Assembly: GCF_010668805.1 (NCBI RefSeq)
Contig: NZ_WUFT01000005.1
Span: 62,001 to 126,000, forward strand
DNA: 64,000 bases
Reading direction: 5' to 3'
DNA from: Rhizobium phaseoli
GTDB taxonomy: Bacteria > Pseudomonadota > Alphaproteobacteria > Rhizobiales > Rhizobiaceae
This document shows positions 15,991 to 24,682 of this stretch, piece by piece. Below the pieces are notes generated by a model. The model saw nothing but the letters and a program-made list of their open reading frames with translations, had not been told where the DNA came from and did no database searches. The translations under genes were made by a program, and so were the position numbers. Each line of letters starts with the position of its first letter. The first letter of the stretch is position 1.

Positions 15991-18318
15991 TCACTGGAGG
16001 GTGTCTGAGCCGATCTTGATGTCGCCGAGCGTGCGGAAGGTCAGCCGTGCGCCGATCGTCCAGTCGCTTGCCGTCTCGTCGTCGGAATCCCTGCTGTCGG
16101 TATACGCAATCGTGAAGATCGTGCATTCGTCGTCATAGGAGAGGCCAAGCGTCCGACGGCTGATCACATCATTGTTCAGATCCCAGGCGATGCCGCCGAA
16201 AATCGACCAGTAATCCTTGAACTTGATTTTGCTGCTGGTCTGGAGCTCGTCATTGTCCGCGGCAAAGCCGTATTCCGGCTGGGCACTGAGATGGGTGAAC
16301 GTCATCTGCGTGGAGAAGGTGTCGTTCTCGTAGGCCGTCGTCAGGTCGCCGCGGCGGAACTCGAAATTCTTCTCGTCGAGCCTGTACGAGCCGGTCACGG
16401 AAACGCCGAACGGTGTCTCGATACCGCCGAGGCCGACATAGTCGGAGCGAGTGGTTTCGAGGCCCGACTCCGCGCCGACATTGACAAGATCATCGGTGGC
16501 AAACGAGTTCTGGCCAGCGATCTGATAAGACTGGCCGAAGATGCCGTGCAGCTTGTAACCGCTGTCGAACGTACCGGTATACTGGACGCCGAGATTGGCG
16601 CGGGTACCGCCTTCGACGCGGTCGTAGCCCGAGAATTTGTCGCGGTCGAACAGTGAGGTGGCGTCAAAGACGAAGCTCTGCGCATCTTCGTTCGGCAGGC
16701 GGCCTGCGAGCTGCTCGTCGGGGCGGGCATAGATCTGCGCGATCGGCTCGAGGATATGCGTGCTGTTATCCGTCGTCATCAGGATCGGATAACGCATCTC
16801 CAGCCCGGCGGTGAACATCGAGCGGGTGGCGGAATTGCCGTCGCTGTAGTTGCCGGCGTAACCTGTGGGGTCGTCCATATTCAGCGCGAAGGCGTCGCCG
16901 CGCGCGGCCAGCAGCGGCGTGATGACCAGGCCGGTCGGCGTGACGTAGGTGCGCTTCCACTGCAGTTCGGTGGTCAGTCGCGACGTCTGGCCCTTGAGGC
17001 CGCGGAAGCGATCGAATCCGTCGACGGTATAGAAGTCGTCATGGGTGCGCGAAATATTCGTCAGGTTGACATCAGCCGACAGTTCGCCGCCCGCAAGCGG
17101 CTGCGGCGCCACATAGTGATAGTCGAGCGAGGGATAGACGATCGCCTGCTGTTTTTCGGCCGTGTTCGTCCGATCGGCATCCTGGACGTCGAAATAGAAC
17201 GCCCGCATGTCGAAATAATTGCGTTTCCCAAGTCCCGTCAGGTAGATCTGGTTGGTGCGATCCGTGCCGGTGAAATCCCGCAGCTTGTAGGTTTTCGAGA
17301 AATTGTTGTCGCTCTGCATCATGACGTCCCAGCCGAACGTCCAGCGCGGATTGATCCGGAATTCGGCCTTCGAAGCCACCATGCCACGCTGACTGGCTTC
17401 GGCATCGCTGGTGCCGGAGCTGAAATTGTCCGGTTTTGCCTGGTCTATGCCGGCGACGCGCAGGATATGCGTGCCGTTTTCGAAGCGCTGGCGGAACTCA
17501 CCTTCGATGAGGAAACCCTGGGCGGTATAGCCGGTGCCCGTGACCGTCGCGTCCATGCTCGGCGAGATCACATAATAATAAGGAACGGAAAGACCAAAGC
17601 CGAGATTCTGCGACAGGCTCATCGTCGGGAAGAGAAAGCCCGACTTGCGCTTCACCGTATTGTCGGGAACTTCGATGAACGGCAAGAAAGCGATCGGATG
17701 GCCGAGCAGCTCGAAGCGCGCCCTCTCCAGACGGATCGTGTGCGTAACGCCGTTCTGGATCACGCGCTTGGCCTTGACCTGCCAGAACGGCGCGCGCTTC
17801 GGATCTTCGGCGCAGGGAAGGCAGGCGGTGTAGACGCCCTTGTTGAGAATCATCATCGTGCCGCCGACGCGCTGGCCGCTTTCGGCGACGATGCGGGTGT
17901 TGTCGGCGGTTTCGATGCGAAGCGAGTTCAGGAACCCGTCGGCAAAATTGTCGGTCACGTCTAGGTTGTCGGCATAGATGCGGTTGCCGTCCGGGCTGAC
18001 CAGCTCGACATTGCCGAGCGCCATCATCCGGCCGGTCTTCTGATTGTACTCGACCTTCTGCGCGACCATTTTGTAGCCGGCATAATTGATCTGCACGCCG
18101 CCGACCGCCGACACCAGATCGGCGTCACGGTTATAGAGGAGTTCATTGGCCGAAAGCAGAAGCTTGGCCTCTGCAGGAATCTTCTTTCCAATCGTTTGGT
18201 CGGGCGCGCTGACCTGGCCGTAGGAGACCGGGGCGCTGCCGAAATAGGAATATAGAGTCGCACCGACGAGCAGGGCAACCAACTGTTTACTAAAATACTT
18301 GCGGTCGCCTGCCGCCAC
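15991..18318 (-). CDS. lptD: LPS-assembly outer membrane protein LptD
   Basis: LptD (775 residues) forms the outer-membrane barrel through which LPS reaches the cell surface, with LptE. It has an N-terminal signal segment (about 5-35), an OstA/LptA-like jellyroll region (about 50-200, with LLYNRDADLVSAVGGVQINY), then a long beta-barrel domain to the C-terminus. The start is taken as the GTG at 18318, which overlaps the lptG stop by one base; an open extension upstream lies inside lptG and does not look like signal sequence. Together with lptF, lptG and surA it forms an envelope-biogenesis unit. Confidence 0.9.
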   Translation of the reverse strand: MAAGDRKYFSKQLVALLVGATLYSYFGSAPVSYGQVSAPDQTIGKKIPAEAKLLLSANELLYNRDADLVSAVGGVQINYAGYKMVAQKVEYNQKTGRMMALGNVELVSPDGNRIYADNLDVTDNFADGFLNSLRIETADNTRIVAESGQRVGGTMMILNKGVYTACLPCAEDPKRAPFWQVKAKRVIQNGVTHTIRLERARFELLGHPIAFLPFIEVPDNTVKRKSGFLFPTMSLSQNLGFGLSVPYYYVISPSMDATVTGTGYTAQGFLIEGEFRQRFENGTHILRVAGIDQAKPDNFSSGTSDAEASQRGMVASKAEFRINPRWTFGWDVMMQSDNNFSKTYKLRDFTGTDRTNQIYLTGLGKRNYFDMRAFYFDVQDADRTNTAEKQQAIVYPSLDYHYVAPQPLAGGELSADVNLTNISRTHDDFYTVDGFDRFRGLKGQTSRLTTELQWKRTYVTPTGLVITPLLAARGDAFALNMDDPTGYAGNYSDGNSATRSMFTAGLEMRYPILMTTDNSTHILEPIAQIYARPDEQLAGRLPNEDAQSFVFDATSLFDRDKFSGYDRVEGGTRANLGVQYTGTFDSGYKLHGIFGQSYQIAGQNSFATDDLVNVGAESGLETTRSDYVGLGGIETPFGVSVTGSYRLDEKNFEFRRGDLTTAYENDTFSTQMTFTHLSAQPEYGFAADNDELQTSSKIKFKDYWSIFGGIAWDLNNDVISRRTLGLSYDDECTIFTIAYTDSRDSDDETASDWTIGARLTFRTLGDIKIGSDTLQ

Positions 18319-19406
18319 TAGCCGTCCTCCTGATGAAGCAGAATTGTCGCACCCAAAGCCAGCGCGACGATCACCGGTATCCATGTCGCCACGAAGGGGG
18401 GCACAACTCCACTGCTTCCGAATGCCTTTACAAGCACGGTGATGACATAAAGCATGAAGCCCGAAAGGATGCCACCCAGAATCACGGAGCGAGATTGGTT
18501 GAACCGGCTAAATTTCAGGGACACTGTTGCAGCAATGAAAGTCATCGCCACCAGCAGCAATGGCTGGGACAACAGAGAGTTGAATTGCGTCTCCAGCGCC
18601 TTGGTCGAGATACCGAAGGATTTGGCCGCGGCAATGCGGTTGGAAAGGTCAAAGAAACCAATTGTTTCCGGCGCAGTCAGCCGCTCCTGGACGAAGTCCT
18701 GTTTCAGATTGGTGCGAAGTTGAACCGAAGCTTTACGCACGGGGATTTCGCCAGGCTTACGCTCGACAACGTTGTTAAGTTGCCAGTAACCATCTTCCAA
18801 TTTTGCCGTCGCGGCGTCCTGTCTCAGAATGACCTGGCCGCTTGAATCGAAATGGATCAGCACCGCGTCGATCAGCTTGGTTCCGTTCTCCTGAACCGTC
18901 TGGGCACCGATGATGACGTCGTCCCGGCCACTGATCTGGCGCAGCCACGGAATCTGCGGCGCCTTGCGCAGAACCGCGTTCTCGCCGCGCCAGTCCGATT
19001 CGACCAGCAGCGCCTGGCGTTGTCCCCAGGCGGCAAGCGGATTGAGCGCCGTCATCGTCAGCAGGCCAAGCAGCAGCGAGCCGGCGATGAAGGGGAACAT
19101 GAACTGCCAGACCGAAATACCGGCTGCGCGCGTGACGACGAGTTCATATTTGCGGTTGAGCCCGATCAGCACCGTCATGCCGACGAACAGCGCGATGAAG
19201 GGTACCGTCTGCTGCAGGATGAGCGGCAGGCGTACGGCGGTCATCAGAATGCCGCCGCCGATCGTGTAGCCGGGGAGGCCGGACATGCGGCCCGCCGTCT
19301 CGCTGAAATCGAGCAGGAAAGAAATCGCCGAGACGCCGATCAGGAACCAGCCCATCGTCACCAGGTAGCGGCGAAAGAAATAACGCGACAATGTCCCGAA
19401 TATCAT
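18318..19406 (-). CDS. lptG: LPS export ABC transporter permease LptG
   Basis: YjgP/YjgQ family permease of 362 residues in the inner-membrane LptB2FG complex that extracts LPS and drives it along the Lpt bridge. It has three N-terminal and three C-terminal hydrophobic segments flanking a periplasmic beta-jellyroll (about 130-260). It overlaps lptF by 4 bases (ATGA) and touches lptD by one base, so the three are translationally coupled. Confidence 0.93.
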   Translation of the reverse strand: MIFGTLSRYFFRRYLVTMGWFLIGVSAISFLLDFSETAGRMSGLPGYTIGGGILMTAVRLPLILQQTVPFIALFVGMTVLIGLNRKYELVVTRAAGISVWQFMFPFIAGSLLLGLLTMTALNPLAAWGQRQALLVESDWRGENAVLRKAPQIPWLRQISGRDDVIIGAQTVQENGTKLIDAVLIHFDSSGQVILRQDAATAKLEDGYWQLNNVVERKPGEIPVRKASVQLRTNLKQDFVQERLTAPETIGFFDLSNRIAAAKSFGISTKALETQFNSLLSQPLLLVAMTFIAATVSLKFSRFNQSRSVILGGILSGFMLYVITVLVKAFGSSGVVPPFVATWIPVIVALALGATILLHQEDG

Positions 19407-20584
19407 TGGGCCGTATCCCCGTCGGTCCTGCCGGTCGCGGCAAGCAGCCTTTCCTGTCCCCGTCTCCAGAAAGACGAAACCCGGTCCCGAATGAACGATG
19501 GAATGGCCAGTCGTTTGTGCAGGCCGAGGAAGACGATCGAGATAATGCCGCTGACGATCGGTATGGCATAGAGAACGACGATATATTCAGGGTCGGTGTC
19601 GATCTGATTGGCCGCATAGAATGCCGCCCATCGCAGCGCGAAGGCATAGGCGAGCGCGCTCACCATCGGATGCAGCCGCGCTTCGCGGTGCGAGCGCGCA
19701 TCACCGGCGATCGCCAGCGAAAACAGGGCAAAGACGATAGGCAGGATCCAGTCCGTCAGCCGGCGATGCAGTTCGGCGCGGTAGCTCAGCGGTCGGATCG
19801 TATAATCCTTGTCGGCCGGATCCGGATTGATCAGGAACCACAGGTCACGGTCGCTGGCGCGCAGCGTCGCCTGGCCGCGGCTTTCCGTCATGTCCGAGAG
19901 GTCGAAGGAATAGGAATCGAAATTGATCACCGAGACATTGCCGTCGGGCGTTTTGCGGTGCACTTCACCCTCATGCATGATCAGCGTCGTGCCGGTGTCG
20001 TCGACAGCGCCTTCCTTCGCATAATAGACCAGCTCGTAGGCGGGGTCGCGCTCGTCGGCGACGAAAAGTCCCTTCAGCATGCGGCCGGCCATCCGCTTCG
20101 AGATCTGCACATAAAGGCCTTCATCAAGCTTGCGGAAGGTCTTTTCTTCGATCACCGAAGACAGCAGGTCGGCATAGGTTTCGGCGATCATCTGGCGCAC
20201 GACGGTTTTTGCGCGCGGCTCGACGACGTTGTCGACAAAGAAGGAAAAGACGCTGACGACGGCGGCAAGCAGCAGAATCGGGCGGATCAGCACACTGCGC
20301 CGCGCCCCGGCCGCGTCGATGACGGTGAGCTCGGAATCGTTGTTCATCGTCGTCAGCGTCTGTGTGATCGCGATAACGAGGGCGAAGGGCAGCACAACGG
20401 GAATGATCGACGGCAGGATCATCGTGGCGAGCTTGGCGAACGAGCCGATCGACTGGCCGCTGTCGGTGACCAGATTGATGCGCTGCAAAACCTGAGTCGT
20501 CCAAATGATCGCCAGAACGGGTAGGAGCGCCACGAGAAACATCTGGCCGACGCGCCGCAATATGTATGTCTCGAGTAGTTTCAT
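19403..20584 (-). CDS. lptF: LPS export ABC transporter permease LptF
   Basis: YjgP/YjgQ family permease of 393 residues, partner of LptG. The start MKLLETYILRRVGQMF at 20584 matches the usual LptF opening; an open in-frame extension upstream is rejected. Hydrophobic segments fall near 15-35, 55-80, 95-120 and in the C-terminal third, with a periplasmic domain between. It is the first gene of the lptF-lptG-lptD-surA-pdxA-rsmA series. The 100-base gap to the next gene must hold its promoter. Confidence 0.93.
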   Translation of the reverse strand: MKLLETYILRRVGQMFLVALLPVLAIIWTTQVLQRINLVTDSGQSIGSFAKLATMILPSIIPVVLPFALVIAITQTLTTMNNDSELTVIDAAGARRSVLIRPILLLAAVVSVFSFFVDNVVEPRAKTVVRQMIAETYADLLSSVIEEKTFRKLDEGLYVQISKRMAGRMLKGLFVADERDPAYELVYYAKEGAVDDTGTTLIMHEGEVHRKTPDGNVSVINFDSYSFDLSDMTESRGQATLRASDRDLWFLINPDPADKDYTIRPLSYRAELHRRLTDWILPIVFALFSLAIAGDARSHREARLHPMVSALAYAFALRWAAFYAANQIDTDPEYIVVLYAIPIVSGIISIVFLGLHKRLAIPSFIRDRVSSFWRRGQERLLAATGRTDGDTAQ

Positions 20585-20684
20585 GCCTGCCCTTGAAAGC
20601 ACCTGCACGCCCAAACGGCTTTGCAGGAGAATCCCTCTACGCTCTTTGTCGCGCTTTTGCGACAAGCTGGTGTCAAAAATTCAT

Positions 20685-21458
20685 TCAAATTTCAGAATTT
20701 TTTCGATGCTGTTGCGACTCAGTTAACGCCAGCAACGCGGCGAAGACGACAAGCGACGAAAGCCATCCGAGAACGACGTCGGAAAGGTAGTGCGCGCCGA
20801 AGGATAGCCGCATTGCAGGCGTCAGGATCGAGACCGCCGCCAGGGGTGCTGCCACTGCATAACGCAGGGATTTCGGAACGAAGAGCAGAAGGCAGAAAAG
20901 CCAGCCGGCGCCTGCGGCCTCGCCTGAAATGAACGAGCAGTTCGAAACGCATTTTCCGGCAAGCGAACCGGCTTCGACGAAATGCAGCGCGCCGCCAAAA
21001 ATGTCCGTCTGTATCGGCCGCGGCCGCCCCCAATGTTCCTTCAGGACGACGTTGACGAGCAGTACCGGCCCGATCAGCAGCGTTCCGAGCGCGACGTTCA
21101 GTTTGCGCGCCCGTTCGGCATTGAAGGTTGCGCCATGCTGCTGGTGGCATTCGATGAGCTTCCACACCATCACGATCGCCACGACATAGGGCAGGCGGAA
21201 GAAGATGGTGCGCAGAAGGTCGAAGTTCCCCGAGTCGCGATAGGGAAAGCCGCCGCAGATACTGCCGGCGGCGGCAGCCGCGTCGCAATCTGCACGCACG
21301 AAAAAAAGCTGGGAAAAATAGATGTCTATCCCGGGGAAGGCACGGAAGACGATAAGCAACGCCCACCACGTCCAGAACAGCAGCATGAATGTACCGAAAG
21401 TCGTTTTCGGCAGGCGGATTGCTAGGCCCCGCCATCGATTTTTCGAAAAAATTGTCAA
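20685..21458 (-). CDS. PAP2-family membrane phosphatase-like protein
   Basis: Membrane protein of 257 residues with about six hydrophobic segments and a PAP2 domain. Motif 1 is K-x6-RP (KEHWGRPRP) and motif 3 is R-x5-H-x3-D (RLSFGAHYLSD). Motif 2, normally SGH, reads FISGEAAGA, so the usual histidine is replaced by glutamate. Relatives dephosphorylate lipid substrates such as lipid A or undecaprenyl pyrophosphate; activity here is uncertain because of the substitution. The start appears to be TTG at 21458, with no clear SD, so the true start may lie further inside. It lies upstream of the lpt genes on the same strand and diverges from pepA. Confidence 0.8.
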   Translation of the reverse strand: MTIFSKNRWRGLAIRLPKTTFGTFMLLFWTWWALLIVFRAFPGIDIYFSQLFFVRADCDAAAAAGSICGGFPYRDSGNFDLLRTIFFRLPYVVAIVMVWKLIECHQQHGATFNAERARKLNVALGTLLIGPVLLVNVVLKEHWGRPRPIQTDIFGGALHFVEAGSLAGKCVSNCSFISGEAAGAGWLFCLLLFVPKSLRYAVAAPLAAVSILTPAMRLSFGAHYLSDVVLGWLSSLVVFAALLALTESQQHRKNSEI

Positions 21459-21534
21459 CGCGAATATCTACGAAACTGACGAAAACACGACGGCCCTGAT
21501 AACCGCGGGTGACCATAACAATTGTCGCCAGCCA

Positions 21535-21563
21535 TTGACAGACCCGCCAAACGCGAAATTATC
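21535..21563 (+). promoter_or_regulatory. Predicted pepA promoter
   Basis: A perfect TTGACA (21535-21540) is followed after 17 bases by ATTATC (21558-21563), about 40 bases before the pepA ATG. The -35 is strong and the -10 weak. Confidence 0.4.
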
Positions 21564-21602
21564 CGCCACGGACGGATTTCAAAGAATCCCAGCGGAGAAG
21601 AC

Positions 21603-23093
21603 ATGTCAGCAAAGTTCGAAATTGCATTCTCAAAATCGGCAAAGCTCAATGGCGGCCTGGCGATCCTGTTGAAGACTGCCGAGGCCGAAAGCGCCGCGGG
21701 CACCGAAACGGTCGACCCTGCAGGCGTGATCGCCAAGGCTGCCAGGATCGCCCGATTCTCCGCGAAATCCATGAGCGCGCTTGATATTGTCGCCCCTGAA
21801 GGCGCATCCGTCGAACGCATCGTCGTCGTCGGGCTTGGCAAGACCGCCAGCCTCACCGCCCATGACTGGCTGAAGGCCGGCGGTATTGCGGCGGCGAGAA
21901 TCAAGAATACCGATAAGGCGGCGGTCTTCATCGACGTGCCTGGCCTCGAGACGAGCGCGCGCGCCGCCGCCGATTTCGCGCTCGGCATGCTGCTGCGCGC
22001 TTATAGCTTCGATACCTACAAGACGAAGAAGAGTGACGACGAGGATGCGGCGGCGAAATCCATCAAGGTGACGATCGTCACCGCTGATCCGAATGCTGCC
22101 AAGAAGGCGTTTTCCGATTCCGAAGCGATTGCCGGCGGCGTCAATCTTGCCCGTGACCTTGTCAACGAACCACCGAACGTGCTCGGCCCCGTCGAGTTCG
22201 CCGCCAAGGCGAAGGAGCTGGAAAAGCTCGGCGTCGACGTGGAAATCCTGACGGAGAAGGAGATGCGCCGTCTCGGCATGGGTGCCCTTCTCGGTGTCGC
22301 CCAGGGCTCCGTGCGTCCGCCGCGCCTGGCGGTCATGCAGTGGAAGGGCGGCAAGGGCAAGGATCGTCCTATCGCCTTCATCGGCAAGGGTGTCGTCTTC
22401 GATACCGGCGGCATTTCGATCAAGCCGGCCGCCGGCATGGAGGACATGAAGGGCGATATGGGCGGTGCCGCGGCCGTCACCGGCCTCATGCATGTGCTTG
22501 CCTCCCGCAAGGCCGCCGTCAATGCCATCGGCATTATCGGCCTGGTCGAGAACATGCCTGACGGTAACGCCCAGCGTCCGGGTGATATCGTCACCTCGAT
22601 GTCCGGCCAGACGATCGAGGTGATCAATACCGATGCCGAAGGCCGCCTCGTGCTCTGTGATGCCCTCTGGTATTGCAACGATCGTTTCAAGCCGCAGTTC
22701 ATGATCAATCTCGCCACGCTGACCGGCGCCATCGTCGTGGCGCTCGGCAGTGTGCATGCCGGCCTGTTCTCCAATGACGACCAGCTTTCCGCTCAACTGA
22801 CGGCAGCCGGCCTTTCCACAAACGAAAAGCTCTGGCGCATGCCGCTCGGCAAGGACTATGACAAGCTGATCGACAGCAAGTTCGCCGACATGAAGAACAC
22901 CGGCGGGCGCCAGGCCGGTTCGATCACCGCGGCGCATTTTATCAAGCGCTTCGTCCAGGACACGCCCTGGGCGCATCTCGATATCGCCGGCACGGCGATG
23001 GGCTCACCGCAGGATGAGATCAACCAGTCCTGGGGTTCCGGATTCGGCGTGCGCCTGCTCGACGAGCTCGTTCGCGCCCATTATGAAGCCTGA
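21603..23093 (+). CDS. pepA: Leucyl aminopeptidase (M17)
   Basis: Cytosolic di-zinc leucine aminopeptidase of 496 residues that removes N-terminal residues from peptides; in some bacteria PepA also binds DNA. The M17 signature NTDAEGRL is exact, and the metal and catalytic lysine region reads [15 protein letters not shown] followed by [14 protein letters not shown]. The ATG at 21603 follows GGAGAAG; an in-frame upstream start is rejected because the added residues are not family-like. It overlaps holC by one base. Confidence 0.96.
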   Translation: MSAKFEIAFSKSAKLNGGLAILLKTAEAESAAGTETVDPAGVIAKAARIARFSAKSMSALDIVAPEGASVERIVVVGLGKTASLTAHDWLKAGGIAAARIKNTDKAAVFIDVPGLETSARAAADFALGMLLRAYSFDTYKTKKSDDEDAAAKSIKVTIVTADPNAAKKAFSDSEAIAGGVNLARDLVNEPPNVLGPVEFAAKAKELEKLGVDVEILTEKEMRRLGMGALLGVAQGSVRPPRLAVMQWKGGKGKDRPIAFIGKGVVFDTGGISIKPAAGMEDMKGDMGGAAAVTGLMHVLASRKAAVNAIGIIGLVENMPDGNAQRPGDIVTSMSGQTIEVINTDAEGRLVLCDALWYCNDRFKPQFMINLATLTGAIVVALGSVHAGLFSNDDQLSAQLTAAGLSTNEKLWRMPLGKDYDKLIDSKFADMKNTGGRQAGSITAAHFIKRFVQDTPWAHLDIAGTAMGSPQDEINQSWGSGFGVRLLDELVRAHYEA

Positions 23094-23542
23094 TGACGGA
23101 CGTTCTTTTTTATCATCTGACCGAAACCAGGCTGGAGGACGCGCTTCCGCCGCTGATCGACAAAAGCGTCGAGCGCGGCTGGCGTGTCGCCATCCAGACG
23201 CGTGAGCCGGCGCGGCGCGATGCTCTCGACGCGCATCTTTGGACGTTCCGCGAGGAGAGTTTTCTGCCGCACGGCACCGACGAGGGCGATTTCGCTGAAA
23301 GCCAGCCGGTGCTTTTGACGGTGACACCTGACAACGCCAATGCTGCGACCGTGCGTTTCATCATCGACGGCGCCGAGCCGCCGCCGGTCGATGGTTATGA
23401 ACGCGTCGTCTTCATGTTCGATGGTCACGACCAAGCGCAACTGGAGGCCGCCCGGGCGCAATGGAAGAAGCTGAAAGGCGAGGGGCATAACCTCACCTAT
23501 TGGCAGCAGACGCCGGAAGGGCGGTGGGAGAAGAAGGCCTGA
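23093..23542 (+). CDS. holC: DNA polymerase III chi subunit
   Basis: HolC (149 residues) is the clamp-loader accessory subunit that links the polymerase III holoenzyme to SSB. The sequence has the family opening DVLFYHLTETRLEDALPPL and the central FREESFLPHG. The ATG overlaps the pepA stop by one base; the pepA-holC order is widely conserved. Confidence 0.92.
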   Translation: MTDVLFYHLTETRLEDALPPLIDKSVERGWRVAIQTREPARRDALDAHLWTFREESFLPHGTDEGDFAESQPVLLTVTPDNANAATVRFIIDGAEPPPVDGYERVVFMFDGHDQAQLEAARAQWKKLKGEGHNLTYWQQTPEGRWEKKA

Positions 23543-23641
23543 GCGGTTCACCGCGCCAGTGGCGCGTTACCGCCTCGAGCCTTTGTCGTCATCGAAATTC
23601 GTGAGGATCTTGAGCGGCACGATTCCTCGGCCGCCAAGGGC

Positions 23642-24568
23642 TCAGTCGTGGAACGCATCCACGAACTTCCGCTTGCCGAGCATGAAGGCGTCGGCGACGT
23701 GGCGCAGCGGCGCGAGATCGACATCCGACTTGCCGGCTTTGATGATTTCGGCGAAGCGGCGGTAAAGCGAGGGATATTCCTGCTCCGGCTCGGCGAATGT
23801 CAGCGTGCCGTCAATGGAAAGCTTGGCGCCGCCCTCGGCGAGAACCATCTGGCCGGCTGCCGTCTCCGCCACGATGTCCCAGCTCTGCTTGCCGGTCTGG
23901 CGCCAGTCGAATTCGGCATGAACCGGCAGGCCGTCGGCATCGCGGAAGCGAATGTCGGAAGCGATCGGCGCATCGCGGTTCTCGGGAAATTCGAGCACGG
24001 CCTCAGTGATGAAGATCGGCCGCGGCAGGATGTGGGTGACGATCGACAGCGCGTTGATGCCGGGATCGAAAACGCCGAGGCCGCCGGCCTGCCAGATCCA
24101 ATCCTGGCTCGGATGCCAGTGCCGGACATCCTCCTTCCAGATCACATGCACGCTTTTGATCGTCGTCGAAGCCAGAAACGCCTTGGCGGCCTCGACGGCC
24201 GGCGCATAGCGCGAATGCCAGCTGGCAAACAGCGACGCGCCCTGCTTGCTCGCAAGCGCCTCGAGGTCGGCCACTTCGCTCAGCGTTGCGCCGGGCGGCT
24301 TTTCCAGGAAGACGTGCTTGCCGGCGACCAGCGCCTTATAGGCTGCTTCGTAACGATATTGCGGCGGCATGCAGAGCGAAACGGCATCGATCGACGCCTC
24401 GGCGTCAAGCATCGCCTCGATCGTCGTATAGCTCTTGACGCCTTCGACCGTGCCGTGGCGGCTTGCCGTGGCGACAAGCTCGAAATCCGCGTTCTTGGCG
24501 ATGGAGGGGAGGTGCTGGTCGCGGACGATCTTGCCGACGCCGACGATGGCGAGGTTGATTGGGGACAT
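23642..24568 (-). CDS. Gfo/Idh/MocA oxidoreductase, D-galactose/L-arabinose 1-dehydrogenase type
   Basis: NAD(P)-dependent sugar dehydrogenase of 308 residues. A Rossmann domain starts at AIVGVGKIVRDQHLP and carries the EKPPGATL motif with the conserved lysine (about residue 91). The C-terminal Gfo/Idh domain has KEDVRHWHPSQDWIW and GGLGVFDPGINALS. These segments closely resemble the Azospirillum arabinose/galactose 1-dehydrogenase, so oxidation of the aldose to its lactone is the likely reaction; this is recalled similarity, not a search result. It stands alone between holC (convergent) and the oligopeptidase gene. Confidence 0.85.
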   Translation of the reverse strand: MSPINLAIVGVGKIVRDQHLPSIAKNADFELVATASRHGTVEGVKSYTTIEAMLDAEASIDAVSLCMPPQYRYEAAYKALVAGKHVFLEKPPGATLSEVADLEALASKQGASLFASWHSRYAPAVEAAKAFLASTTIKSVHVIWKEDVRHWHPSQDWIWQAGGLGVFDPGINALSIVTHILPRPIFITEAVLEFPENRDAPIASDIRFRDADGLPVHAEFDWRQTGKQSWDIVAETAAGQMVLAEGGAKLSIDGTLTFAEPEQEYPSLYRRFAEIIKAGKSDVDLAPLRHVADAFMLGKRKFVDAFHD

Positions 24569-24682
24569 AGTGTTTTCCAGCCTGTATGAAAAGTATGATT
24601 TATTGCGCTTTGTAGCAGAAAGAGGCGCGCCGACAAGCTCTCCTCCTTCATTCTATTGTATCCTACCGCATGATGGCCCGTC

